Under the pieces are notes generated by a model. The model was not told the DNA's origin. It made no database searches and saw only the letters and a list, made by a program, of their open reading frames with translations. From UBA4416 sp036676295 (lineage in GTDB: Bacteria; Bacteroidota; Bacteroidia; B-17B0; Aurantibacillaceae), in NCBI GenBank assembly GCA_036676295.1, contig JAKFDE010000058.1:1-64000 (forward strand): 64,000 nt of DNA, read 5' to 3'. Both the position numbers and the translations under genes were made by a program. Below are positions 16,781-25,203 of the stretch, piece after piece (positions within the stretch are counted from its first letter, which is position 1; each line of letters starts with the position of its first letter).

Positions 16781-18001
16781 ATGAAATCAAACAATAAAAA
16801 TGCACTGCTATTTATCTTTATTACTTTATTAATTGATTGTACCGGTATTGGAATTATTATTCCGGTAACACCAAAATTAATTGAAGAGTTAATTGGAGGA
16901 GACATTAGTGACGCTTCAAAGTGGGGTGGATGGCTAACATTTTCATACGCCATCATGCAATTTTTATTTTCGAGTGTGTTAGGTGGTTTGAGCGACCGTT
17001 ATGGTAGAAGACCGGTGTTGTTATTATCCTTATTGGGTTTAGGAATTGATTATGTGTTTTTAGCATTTGCACCAAGTATATTCTGGTTATTTATTGGGCG
17101 AATGATCTCCGGAATTTCTGGAGCAAGTTTCACTACAGCTTCTGCATACATTGCCGATATTAGTGAACCCGAAAAACGCGCGCAGAATTTTGGAATGGTA
17201 GGTGCCGCCTTTGGTGTGGGCTTTATCTTAGGGCCTTTAATTGGCGGGGTGTTTAGTCAGTTTGGAACTAAAGTGCCATTTTTAATTGCCGCAGGCTTAT
17301 CATTGTTAAATGCGTTATATGGTTATTTCATTTTGCCCGAATCTTTATCTGAAGAGCACCGCAGACCATTTGACTGGAAACGCGCTAACCCGATTGGAAC
17401 CTTGATTAATTTAAAACGCTACAAAAAAGTGTTTGGCTTAATTGCGATCGTGTTTTTATTAAATATTGCGGGTCATGCAGCCCAGTCAACCTGGACTTAT
17501 TACACCATTTTAAAATTTAATTGGAATGAAGCATGGGTTGGTTATTCGTTAGCTTTTGTTGGTTTAACTATTGGCTTGGTTCAGGGTGGTTTAATAAGAA
17601 TTGTGATCCCGAAAATTGGACAGGTTAAATCCATTTATTTGGGATTGATTTTATATTTAGCAGGCTATGTGTTGTTTGCCATAGCAACTGATGGCTGGAT
17701 GATGTTTGCATTTATGGTTCCTTTTGCTTTAGGTGGTTTAGCAATGCCGGCTATTCAGGGAGTAATTGCCAACCAGGTGCCAGCTAATGAGCAAGGAGAA
17801 ATGCAAGGTGCTATTACGAGTTTGATCAGCTTAACGGCGATTATTGGCCCCATTTTAATGACGGAATTATTTTACCGTTTTACCAAAGATGAGACGAATA
17901 TTTATTTTCCGGGAGCTCCATTTATGATGGGCGCTTTTTTAACACTCATCAGTATTTTTGTTTGTGTACGATCTTTGACCAAGGCAGTTGCTCCGCATTA
18001 A
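16781..18001 (+). CDS. MFS transporter, TetA/TCR-like drug:H+ antiporter family
   Basis: 406 residues with about twelve transmembrane helices. GGLSDRYGRRPVLLLSLLG is the MFS motif A between helices 2 and 3, and GAAFGVGFILGPLIGGVF is the antiporter motif C of DHA1 proteins. TGIGIIIPVTPKLIEELIGG near the N-terminus matches the TetA/TCR branch. An inner-membrane proton-coupled exporter is expected; the substrate is not deducible, and the family name alone does not show tetracycline resistance. No TetR-like regulator is adjacent. Confidence 0.9.
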   Translation: MKSNNKNALLFIFITLLIDCTGIGIIIPVTPKLIEELIGGDISDASKWGGWLTFSYAIMQFLFSSVLGGLSDRYGRRPVLLLSLLGLGIDYVFLAFAPSIFWLFIGRMISGISGASFTTASAYIADISEPEKRAQNFGMVGAAFGVGFILGPLIGGVFSQFGTKVPFLIAAGLSLLNALYGYFILPESLSEEHRRPFDWKRANPIGTLINLKRYKKVFGLIAIVFLLNIAGHAAQSTWTYYTILKFNWNEAWVGYSLAFVGLTIGLVQGGLIRIVIPKIGQVKSIYLGLILYLAGYVLFAIATDGWMMFAFMVPFALGGLAMPAIQGVIANQVPANEQGEMQGAITSLISLTAIIGPILMTELFYRFTKDETNIYFPGAPFMMGAFLTLISIFVCVRSLTKAVAPH

Positions 18002-18066
18002 ATAGACTCTTAGTCTTTTTTAAGATTTATTGCTGTGTTTAGGCTTTATTATTAGACAATTAAACT

Positions 18067-18074
18067 TAAATTTG
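18067..18074 (+). promoter_or_regulatory. -7 element before the lipoprotein/TPR/rsmA cluster
   Basis: TAAATTTG fits TAnnTTTG and lies 18 bases before the TTG at 18093. Its position argues against any start further upstream. The -33 box is weak (CTTT). Confidence 0.35.
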
Positions 18075-18092
18075 GTTATTAATACATTTATT

Positions 18093-18668
18093 TTGAAGAC
18101 TATCGTTGTTTTGTTTGCCATCGCTTGCGGCATGGGTTTATTGTCGTGTAATAATACACAGGCGTATGATAAGTACGCCAAAGAATTGGATAGTTTGAGT
18201 ATTGTTGTACAACAAGCGGCGGATAATTTTAAAACGATTGACAGCGCTTCCAGCATGGAAGCCTATACTAAGTATAAAGTTTATGGAGAATTTATTACAA
18301 GTCATTTAAAAGACACAGTTACTAAAACCGATGCAGAAAAACTGCAACAGTTTTTTTCGTCAGGCGAAGAAATTGAAAATTTTGTAAAGCTCAGAACCGG
18401 TTTAATGAATCATGCTGCCTTAACAGTTAAACAGATGAAAAACCTGAGTTTTGATTTGAAAAATGGGAGCATTAAACACGCCGAGGCAGTAGAATATATT
18501 GGTAAAGAAAAACAAAATGCCGAAGTGGTCATAAATGCGCTTAAAGTAAATAACGAAACAGTAAGAGAACATTTAACTTCTTTTGCTGAAAGCTCATTGC
18601 CTGTAGAAAACATTATTAAATCTATTAATGGAGGGAATTTACCCCCTCTCCCAAAACCTATTCAATAG
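18093..18668 (+). CDS. Predicted lipoprotein of unknown function
   Basis: 191 residues from the TTG at 18093. That start gives a proper lipoprotein signal (MKTIVVLFAIACGMGLLSCN; lipobox LLSC) and lies just after a -7 promoter element, whereas an upstream in-frame TTG would place unrelated residues before the signal. The mature part is helical and Lys/Glu-rich (VKLRTGLMNHAALTVKQMKN), with no domain I recognise. It ends 3 bases before the TPR gene, opening a run with DUF4139, DUF4286 and rsmA. Confidence 0.7.
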   Translation: MKTIVVLFAIACGMGLLSCNNTQAYDKYAKELDSLSIVVQQAADNFKTIDSASSMEAYTKYKVYGEFITSHLKDTVTKTDAEKLQQFFSSGEEIENFVKLRTGLMNHAALTVKQMKNLSFDLKNGSIKHAEAVEYIGKEKQNAEVVINALKVNNETVREHLTSFAESSLPVENIIKSINGGNLPPLPKPIQ

Positions 18669-18671
18669 AAA

Positions 18672-20492
18672 TTGCAAAAGGTCATTTACATAATGCTGTT
18701 AATGTTGTTGTTTGGATATAGCCAGGCGCAAAAAAATACCGATGATAAATTGGCAATGCAATTTTATGAGCAAAAAGAATACGAAAAAGCTGCAGTGTAT
18801 TTTGATAAACTGTATGATAAAACACCCGATGCTTATTTTACCTATTATTATAAATGCCTGGTAGAGATCAAAGATTACAGTAAAGCAGAAAAGATCACTA
18901 AAAAACAAATTAAGCGAAACGAAACCGCTACACATCTATATGTGTGGTTAGGGAAACTATACAAACTTCAAAACAATCCGGATAAAGAAAAAGAATCTTA
19001 CAATAAAGCCATTAAAGAATTAATTCCGGAACAAAGTTATGTTTTTGTGTTGGCCCACGCTTTTGAAGATGAAGGATTATATGACTACGCTGTTGAGGTT
19101 TATAAAAAAGGACGAAAGCAATCTGCTTCCATGTATCCTTACTATTATGAATTGGCAGAATTATATAAAAAGAAAGGCGATCTAAAAGCGATGATCAATG
19201 AATATCTGGATGCTGTTGAATTTAGAGAAAGTGAAATTTATGCGACACAAGCCAATTTGCAACAATCGTTGGGTTATGATGATGACAATGGTGGTTTCAA
19301 TAATCCCTTATTAAAACAAGAGCTTCAAAAACGTATTCAGCAAAATCCGGATAAAATGGTTTTTTCTGAATTCTTGATTTTCATACAAAATCAACAAAAA
19401 GATTTCGAAGGGTCTTTTGTTCAAAATAAGGCTTTGGACAAACGCCAAAAAGGCGATGGGACTCGCTTAATGGAACTAGCAAAGCTTTGTGTGAGTAATG
19501 AAAATTATGTTGTAGCCGAAAAGTGTTATGACTATGTGATCAGTAAAGGGAAAGAAAACCCATATTACGATGTAGCTATTATTGAAAAATTAAATACTAA
19601 GTATGCACAAATAACCACACAAAACAATCCGTCTTTGCTTGAAGTGACTGCACTTGAAACAAATATAGAATTGGCTTTAAAAGAGTATGGGATCAGTAAT
19701 TTATCATTACCCTTGATCAAAAAATCGGCGTTATTAAAAGCGTATTATTTAAATAAACCCCAAGAAGCTATTCAAACCCTGGAAGATGCCACAACTAAAT
19801 ATACCTTTGATAAAAACTCCCTGGCGGATATTAAATTAGATTTAGGGGATATGAATTTATTGGTTGGAAATATATGGGATGCGTCTTTATTATATTCTCA
19901 GGTAGAAAAAGATTTTAAGTATGAAATAGTAGGGCAGGACGCTAAATTCAGAAATGCAAAACTAAGTTATTATGCTTCTGATTTTAAATGGGCAAAATCT
20001 CAATGCGATGTTTTAAAAGGCGCTACAAGTAAAGTAATTGCCAATGATGCCTTAGATCTTTCGTTAGTGATCACAGATGCCATTGGTGTAGACACGAACG
20101 CAGCTCCATTGAGCATGTTCTCTTCGGCTGATTTGTTAATATTGCAACATCAATATGACAGGGCAATTGTGCGTTTAGATAGCATCAATAGTTTATTTAG
20201 TGAACATACATTGGGCGATGATATTTATTATAAAAAAGCGGAAATTTATAAACGGACGAATCGTTATGAAGAAGCCGCTAAAATGTATCAGAATGTAGTA
20301 GAGTTTTATCCAACCGAATTATATGGCGATGATGCTTTGTTTAAAGAAGCAGAATTGTATGAACGTTATTTGAACGATAAAGAAAAAGCAAAACAATTGT
20401 ATCAGGATATGTTAACCAAATACCCCGGAAGTATTTATGTGGTAGAAGCACGTAAGCGTTTCAGGAATTTACGAGGTGATGTCATAAATTAA
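18672..20492 (+). CDS. Secreted/periplasmic tetratricopeptide repeat protein
   Basis: 606 residues. The TTG at 18672 gives a signal peptide (MQKVIYIMLLMLLFGYSQAQ); the first ATG (18693) would leave it truncated. TPR-like helical pairs run through the protein: AMQFYEQKEYEKAAVYFDKL, YSKAEKITKKQIKRNETATH, GLYDYAVEVYKKGRKQSASM, and near the C-terminus NRYEEAAKMYQNVVEFYPTE and EKAKQLYQDMLTKYPGSIYV, which resembles BamD/YbgF-type repeats. Probably a periplasmic scaffold. It follows the lipoprotein gene by 3 bases and precedes the DUF4139 gene by 21. Confidence 0.8.
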   Translation: MQKVIYIMLLMLLFGYSQAQKNTDDKLAMQFYEQKEYEKAAVYFDKLYDKTPDAYFTYYYKCLVEIKDYSKAEKITKKQIKRNETATHLYVWLGKLYKLQNNPDKEKESYNKAIKELIPEQSYVFVLAHAFEDEGLYDYAVEVYKKGRKQSASMYPYYYELAELYKKKGDLKAMINEYLDAVEFRESEIYATQANLQQSLGYDDDNGGFNNPLLKQELQKRIQQNPDKMVFSEFLIFIQNQQKDFEGSFVQNKALDKRQKGDGTRLMELAKLCVSNENYVVAEKCYDYVISKGKENPYYDVAIIEKLNTKYAQITTQNNPSLLEVTALETNIELALKEYGISNLSLPLIKKSALLKAYYLNKPQEAIQTLEDATTKYTFDKNSLADIKLDLGDMNLLVGNIWDASLLYSQVEKDFKYEIVGQDAKFRNAKLSYYASDFKWAKSQCDVLKGATSKVIANDALDLSLVITDAIGVDTNAAPLSMFSSADLLILQHQYDRAIVRLDSINSLFSEHTLGDDIYYKKAEIYKRTNRYEEAAKMYQNVVEFYPTELYGDDALFKEAELYERYLNDKEKAKQLYQDMLTKYPGSIYVVEARKRFRNLRGDVIN

Positions 20493-20513
20493 TAATTTGT
20501 AAAACCAAACAGT

Positions 20514-22208
20514 ATGAATAAATTAAGTCTAGTATTCGTTTTAATTTTTGCGCAAGTAGCATCTTTTGCTCAGGAACAAACCATTCAAATTACACCGGTG
20601 GTGCAATCGGCAGTGGTTTATTTAGACGGCGCTGAATTGTATCAAAAAAAAGAAGTCAATCTTAATGCGGGCCGCACGCAAATTACCTTTAATGGCATTT
20701 CATCTAAGGTCATTTCAAAAAGCATTCAGATAACTGCCAGTGGAGATGTCAATATTTTATCAGTGACCGATAAGTTGAATTTTATTGATCAGGTAGAAAA
20801 TTCTCCCAAAACAAAAGCGATCCGTGATTCTATTAAATTATTAAACGAGAATATCACATTGTTAAGTTTAGATAGAGAAGCTTATGAAACAGAAAAAAAC
20901 ATGTTGTTTAAAAACCAATCTATTGGTGGCCAAGATAAAGGCGTGGCGATTGCCGAATTAAAATTAGCCGCCGATTTTTATAGAACTAGAATTAAAGAGA
21001 TCAATTCTGAAACCTATAAAATTGATAAGAAAACTAATCAGTACAATGAATCTCTAAATAAATTAAATAAACAATTGTATGAAATTAATGGTACGCCAAA
21101 AGGTCCAACTGCCGAAATTACCGTGCTAGTATCAAGTGCAGTAAAACAAACGGTAAACTTAGACTTAAAATATTTAGTATCAGATGCAGGCTGGGCACCA
21201 AGCTACGATATCATTACAGATGACGTGAGCAAGCCTATTACTTTAAAATACCGCGCTAAAGTTTATAATAATACAGATGTGGATTGGAAAGATATTAAGA
21301 TCAAATTATCTACAGGCGACCCTATGAAAAATGCCTCTAAGCCTATGATCGGTGATTGGTATCTGAATTTCAACAATATGAATAATGATTACCAGAATGC
21401 ACCGGCTGTTCAAGGAAAAGTCTCTTCGTTGTCAGAACAAAATTTATTGAATTCTTCTAAACGGAATAATTACTACCAGCAAGAATACAATAATTTGCCG
21501 GTTCAAACTAAACAACAGTATGATAAAAATGAAGTACAAAAAGTACAATTAGAAGAAATTGAAATCTCTGACCTGAGCGCCGAATTTGATATCCAAACAG
21601 CATACACGATTCCTTCAGACGCCAAGCCTTACATCATTGATGTGACTACTTATAATTTACCGGCGAGTTATAAATATTTCAGTATTCCTAAAACAGATAG
21701 AAGTGCTTTTATGTTAGCACGCATTACAGGATGGGAAGAATTAGAATTAGTAGCAGGACCGGCTAACGTGTATTTAGGCGGAACCTATGTAGGACAATCT
21801 TACATCAATACCAAAAGCACTAACGACACTCTGGATCTATCTGTTGGAAGAGACAATAAAATCATGGTATCGCGCGCTAAGCTAAAAGATTTTAATAATG
21901 AAAAATTAATTGGCAACAATAAAAAGACAACTTATGCCTATGAAATCGTTATAAAAAATAATAGAAAATCAGCGATTACGATCGATGTAGAAGACCAAAT
22001 TCCTGTTTCACAAAGCAGCGAAATAACCGTTGAAACAATAGAATTATCAAAAGGAGAATTAAATCCTTTAACAGGAAAAGTAAAATGGGCTATGACTATT
22101 GAACCTGGCGCAACTAAAAAAATCATACTTTCATTCTCGGTAAAATATCCAAGAAACAAAGTTGTACAATTAGAAAAATATAGAAAAGCAACACGAGCAA
22201 AATTCTAA
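20514..22208 (+). CDS. DUF4139 (MuiA-family) secreted protein
   Basis: 564 residues with a signal peptide (MNKLSLVFVLIFAQVASFAQ). The N-terminal part (QSAVVYLDGAELYQKKEVNL) matches DUF4140, a coiled-coil region with many Lys/Asn/Leu follows (about residues 90-190), and the C-terminal half (YLVSDAGWAPSYDIITDD, KYRAKVYNNTDVDWKDIKIK, VYLGGTYVGQSYINTKSTND, DQIPVSQSSEITV) is DUF4139, as in mucoidy inhibitor MuiA-family proteins. Molecular function is unknown. Four bases separate it from the DUF4286 gene. Confidence 0.88.
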   Translation: MNKLSLVFVLIFAQVASFAQEQTIQITPVVQSAVVYLDGAELYQKKEVNLNAGRTQITFNGISSKVISKSIQITASGDVNILSVTDKLNFIDQVENSPKTKAIRDSIKLLNENITLLSLDREAYETEKNMLFKNQSIGGQDKGVAIAELKLAADFYRTRIKEINSETYKIDKKTNQYNESLNKLNKQLYEINGTPKGPTAEITVLVSSAVKQTVNLDLKYLVSDAGWAPSYDIITDDVSKPITLKYRAKVYNNTDVDWKDIKIKLSTGDPMKNASKPMIGDWYLNFNNMNNDYQNAPAVQGKVSSLSEQNLLNSSKRNNYYQQEYNNLPVQTKQQYDKNEVQKVQLEEIEISDLSAEFDIQTAYTIPSDAKPYIIDVTTYNLPASYKYFSIPKTDRSAFMLARITGWEELELVAGPANVYLGGTYVGQSYINTKSTNDTLDLSVGRDNKIMVSRAKLKDFNNEKLIGNNKKTTYAYEIVIKNNRKSAITIDVEDQIPVSQSSEITVETIELSKGELNPLTGKVKWAMTIEPGATKKIILSFSVKYPRNKVVQLEKYRKATRAKF

Positions 22209-22212
22209 AATT

Positions 22213-22512
22213 ATGTTTATTTATAACGTTACCGTAAGTATAGAAAAATCTTTAGCAGAAGATTGGTTAAATTGGATGAAAACAACTCATGTGCCCGATG
22301 TATTAAAAACAGGCCATTTTATAGATAATAAAATTTGCAGAGTATTAAATGTAGATGATGAAGGCGCAACCTTTTCGGTGCAGTATACTTTTAATGTAAT
22401 GGAAGATATGGAAGCGTACCAGCAAAACCATGCAAAACGTTTACAAGAAGATCATGCTAAAAGATACGAAGGAAAGTATGCCGCTTTTAGAACGGTATTA
22501 GAGATCGTTTAA
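22213..22512 (+). CDS. DUF4286 family protein
   Basis: 99 residues. FIYNVTVSIEKSLAEDWLNW, THVPDVLKTGHFIDNKICRV and YQQNHAKRLQEDHAKRYEGK are typical of DUF4286, a small ferredoxin-like (dimeric alpha-beta) cytosolic family common in Bacteroidota and often next to rsmA, as here. No catalytic residues are evident. Confidence 0.85.
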   Translation: MFIYNVTVSIEKSLAEDWLNWMKTTHVPDVLKTGHFIDNKICRVLNVDDEGATFSVQYTFNVMEDMEAYQQNHAKRLQEDHAKRYEGKYAAFRTVLEIV

Positions 22513-22563
22513 TATAATTATCTTTACGAAATAAACTTATCACTCATCACTTATAACTAACTA

Positions 22564-23337
22564 GTGGCATCACCCGTAAAAGCAAAAAAACATTTAGGTC
22601 AGCATTTCTTAATTGATCTGAATATTGCACAGAAAATAGTAAATGCTTTGCCACAAGATGATTTGGCTGTTGTAGAAATAGGCCCTGGAACAGGAGTATT
22701 GACACAATATTTAATTGAGAAAGATAATTTTACCGCTTTTGATATTGACACGGAATCTATCGAGTTCTTAAAACAAAAATATCCTCAGTACGAACAAAAA
22801 ATTCAGTTTCAGGATTTTTTAGAAGCAGACTTAACACCTTTTGCAAGCAAGGGTAAATTTAAAATTGTTGGTAATTTTCCTTACAATATTTCTACTCAAA
22901 TCATGTTTAAAGTGCTGGAACACCGCAATGATATAACCTCATTAGTTGGGATGTTTCAAAGAGAAGTAGCGCAACGTATTGCCGAAAAACCAGGCTCTAA
23001 GGCTTATGGTATTTTAAGTGTTTTGTTGCAAGCCTTTTATAAAATCGAATATTTGTTTACGGTAAGTGAGCACGTGTTTAATCCGCCGCCAAAAGTAAAA
23101 TCCGCCGTTATTCGTTTAACGAGAAATACTATTACACAATTAGATTGTGATGAAGAGTTGTTTTTTAAGGTAGTGAAAGCCTCATTTAATCAACGCCGAA
23201 AAACTATTCGTAATTCGGTGAAAGTGTTAACGGGAAACAGCGTGGTTGATTCTATTTATATGGATAAACGTGCCGAGCAGTTATCGGTACCACAGTTTGT
23301 AGAATTAACAAACGCGATTGCTAAAGCAATAGCTTAA
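22564..23337 (+). CDS. rsmA: 16S rRNA dimethyladenosine methyltransferase
   Basis: 257 residues, normal for RsmA/KsgA, which dimethylates two adjacent adenines near the 3' end of 16S rRNA. KKHLGQHFLIDLNIAQKIV, VVEIGPGTGVLTQYLIE (SAM loop), VGNFPYNISTQIMFKVLE (catalytic NxPY) and FNPPPKVKSAVIRL are all present. The start is GTG at 22564, six codons before the conserved KKHLGQ. It ends the 18-23 kb cluster, and the 51-base gap upstream shows no terminator. Confidence 0.96.
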   Translation: MASPVKAKKHLGQHFLIDLNIAQKIVNALPQDDLAVVEIGPGTGVLTQYLIEKDNFTAFDIDTESIEFLKQKYPQYEQKIQFQDFLEADLTPFASKGKFKIVGNFPYNISTQIMFKVLEHRNDITSLVGMFQREVAQRIAEKPGSKAYGILSVLLQAFYKIEYLFTVSEHVFNPPPKVKSAVIRLTRNTITQLDCDEELFFKVVKASFNQRRKTIRNSVKVLTGNSVVDSIYMDKRAEQLSVPQFVELTNAIAKAIA

Positions 23338-23376
23338 TTTATTTTGCCTACAAATAAAAGTAATTGACCTTAGTTG

Positions 23377-23408
23377 TTTGTTTTAAAAGCAAAGCAGGCT
23401 TATCTTTA
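23377..23408 (+). promoter_or_regulatory. Promoter before the LytS-like kinase gene
   Basis: TTTG (23377-23380), 20 bases, TATCTTTA (23401-23408), one base off TAnnTTTG. The start would be only a few bases before the ATG at 23419. Confidence 0.35.
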
Positions 23409-23418
23409 CTTAATTACG

Positions 23419-24447
23419 ATGAGTAGCAAAAATATTTTAATACATGTATTTGGTTGTGTCATTTTTTTGTCGCTACCAATATTGTCATCACCTGAAATTG
23501 ACTTACAATTTGAGCTAATTCATAGTCCTCCTTTTCAGCGTTCATTCATATCAACTTGTTTATTGTTAGTGTTTTTTTATGCTAATTATTATGTTTTTAT
23601 GCCGAGACTTTATGTCTCAAAAAAGTATGGTTTATTTTTATTGGTAATTATTGCTTGTTTTTTAATAGTGGTATTTATTCCTGAACTAGTAATGATAGGA
23701 AGAAAAATGGGACCTAAGCCTCCCCATGACTTTCACCCTCCGGGGCCACCCAAAAAATCATTTATGTTCTTTTTATTGAATCATAATTTGTTTCAGTTTT
23801 TAGGAGTTTTTGTTTTTTCAATGATGCTGAAATTGAGAGAGAGATTAAAACAGATCGAGACAGAAAAAACAAATGCTGAACTCTCTTATTTAAAAGCACA
23901 GATCAACCCACATTTTTTATTTAATACTTTAAACAGTATTTATTCATTGGCTATTCAAAAGCATGATAAAACAGCTGATGCAGTTGTAAAATTATCTGAT
24001 ATGATGCGTTATGTATTAAACGACGGAAATAAAAAATTTGTTTTTATGGAACAGGAGTTAAATTATATTTCTAATTATATTGAATTGCAAAAAATGCGAT
24101 TAACTTCTAATGTAGAATTGTTGTATGATTATGAAGGGAGTGTAGAAGATAAAAAAATTGCTCCTTTGGTTCTTATTCCTTTTATCGAAAATGCCTTTAA
24201 GCATGGTGTTAATAGTGAAGAAAACTCACGCATAGAAATTAAGATCAGCATCATGGATACCGAGTTACATTTGTATGTCAAAAATAATTGCGTGAGTATT
24301 AATAACAACACATTAAACAAAAGCGGTTTGGGGATAGAGAATACGAAACAACGGTTGCAATTGTTGTATCCTCAAAGTCATACGTTAAAAATTAGTAAAC
24401 AGGATAATTGTTTTATAGTGAACCTTAATTTAAATATCCATGATTAG
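23419..24447 (+). CDS. LytS-family sensor histidine kinase
   Basis: 342 residues from the ATG at 23419 (upstream in-frame TTG is less likely). Four transmembrane helices fill about residues 5-150. A loop between helices 3 and 4 is rich in Pro and His (KPPHDFHPPGPPKK). The His_kinase domain has the phosphoacceptor in LKAQINPHFLFNTLNSIYSL, then the N-box LIPFIENAFKHGV and the G-box SGLGIENTKQRLQLLYP. The gene overlaps the LytTR regulator gene by 8 bases, so the pair forms a two-component system. Signal unknown. Confidence 0.9.
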   Translation: MSSKNILIHVFGCVIFLSLPILSSPEIDLQFELIHSPPFQRSFISTCLLLVFFYANYYVFMPRLYVSKKYGLFLLVIIACFLIVVFIPELVMIGRKMGPKPPHDFHPPGPPKKSFMFFLLNHNLFQFLGVFVFSMMLKLRERLKQIETEKTNAELSYLKAQINPHFLFNTLNSIYSLAIQKHDKTADAVVKLSDMMRYVLNDGNKKFVFMEQELNYISNYIELQKMRLTSNVELLYDYEGSVEDKKIAPLVLIPFIENAFKHGVNSEENSRIEIKISIMDTELHLYVKNNCVSINNNTLNKSGLGIENTKQRLQLLYPQSHTLKISKQDNCFIVNLNLNIHD

Positions 24448-25123
24448 AGCACTTGCCATAGACGATGAACCTTTAGCATTAAGTATCATTGAAAGTTTTT
24501 GTAGTCAGTTAGATTATATTGACTTACAGAAAACGTTTACAAAACCAAATGAGGCACTTAAACATTTAAAAAAATTTCCGGTTGATCTGTTGTTTTTAGA
24601 TATACATATGCCTTCTTTAACCGGTATCGATTTTTATAAGCAAATAGAACAAAACACGTTGGTTGTTTTTTGTACAGCGCATAGTCAATACGCTGTTGAA
24701 GGCTTTAATTTGAATGCGTTGGATTATTTATTAAAGCCCTTTACATTCGAACGGTTTAAACAAGCCGCTGAAAAAGCAAAAGATTACTTCGCTCAAAATG
24801 ATAACCTGAAAGCAGATTATATTTTTATCAGAGCGGATTATAGTTTGCAAAAGATTAATTTGGAAGACATTCTTTATATTGAAGCGTTAGATGATTATTT
24901 GAAAATCTATTTGCATCAACAAAAGACCATTGTAGCTAGAATGACAATGAAATTGATGCTGGAAAAATTGCCATCATCTGATTTCATAAGAGTGCATCGT
25001 TCTTTCATTGTGCCTATTAAAAAAGTAAATACGATCAGAAATAAAACGATTTATTTATTGGATAAATCCATTCCTATTGGAAATAGTTATGACGAAGAAG
25101 TACAAAAAATCTTCAAGTTTTAA
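24440..25123 (+). CDS. LytTR-family response regulator
   Basis: 227 residues. Receiver domain with acidic pocket (AIDDEP), phosphoacceptor in LLFLDIHMPSLTGIDFY, Thr in FCTAHSQYAV and Lys in YLLKPFTFERF. The C-terminal LytTR DNA-binding domain (about 130-227) has IRADYSLQKINLEDILYIEA and FIRVHRSFIVPIKKV. It overlaps its kinase gene by 8 bases. The three-gene T9SS cargo operon that starts 81 bases later is an obvious candidate target (inference from position only). Confidence 0.92.
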   Translation: MIRALAIDDEPLALSIIESFCSQLDYIDLQKTFTKPNEALKHLKKFPVDLLFLDIHMPSLTGIDFYKQIEQNTLVVFCTAHSQYAVEGFNLNALDYLLKPFTFERFKQAAEKAKDYFAQNDNLKADYIFIRADYSLQKINLEDILYIEALDDYLKIYLHQQKTIVARMTMKLMLEKLPSSDFIRVHRSFIVPIKKVNTIRNKTIYLLDKSIPIGNSYDEEVQKIFKF

Positions 25124-25203
25124 CCTCATAAAAGAGATGGTTTGTCTCAAAAACTTGAACAGCCTTAGTGTTTAGTTTACTTTTAGCTAATAAAAATTTT
25201 ACA

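Noticed and set aside
16781..18001. Tetracycline resistance gene
   Set aside because: The DHA1/TCR family contains many unrelated exporters; no regulator or mobile context supports resistance.
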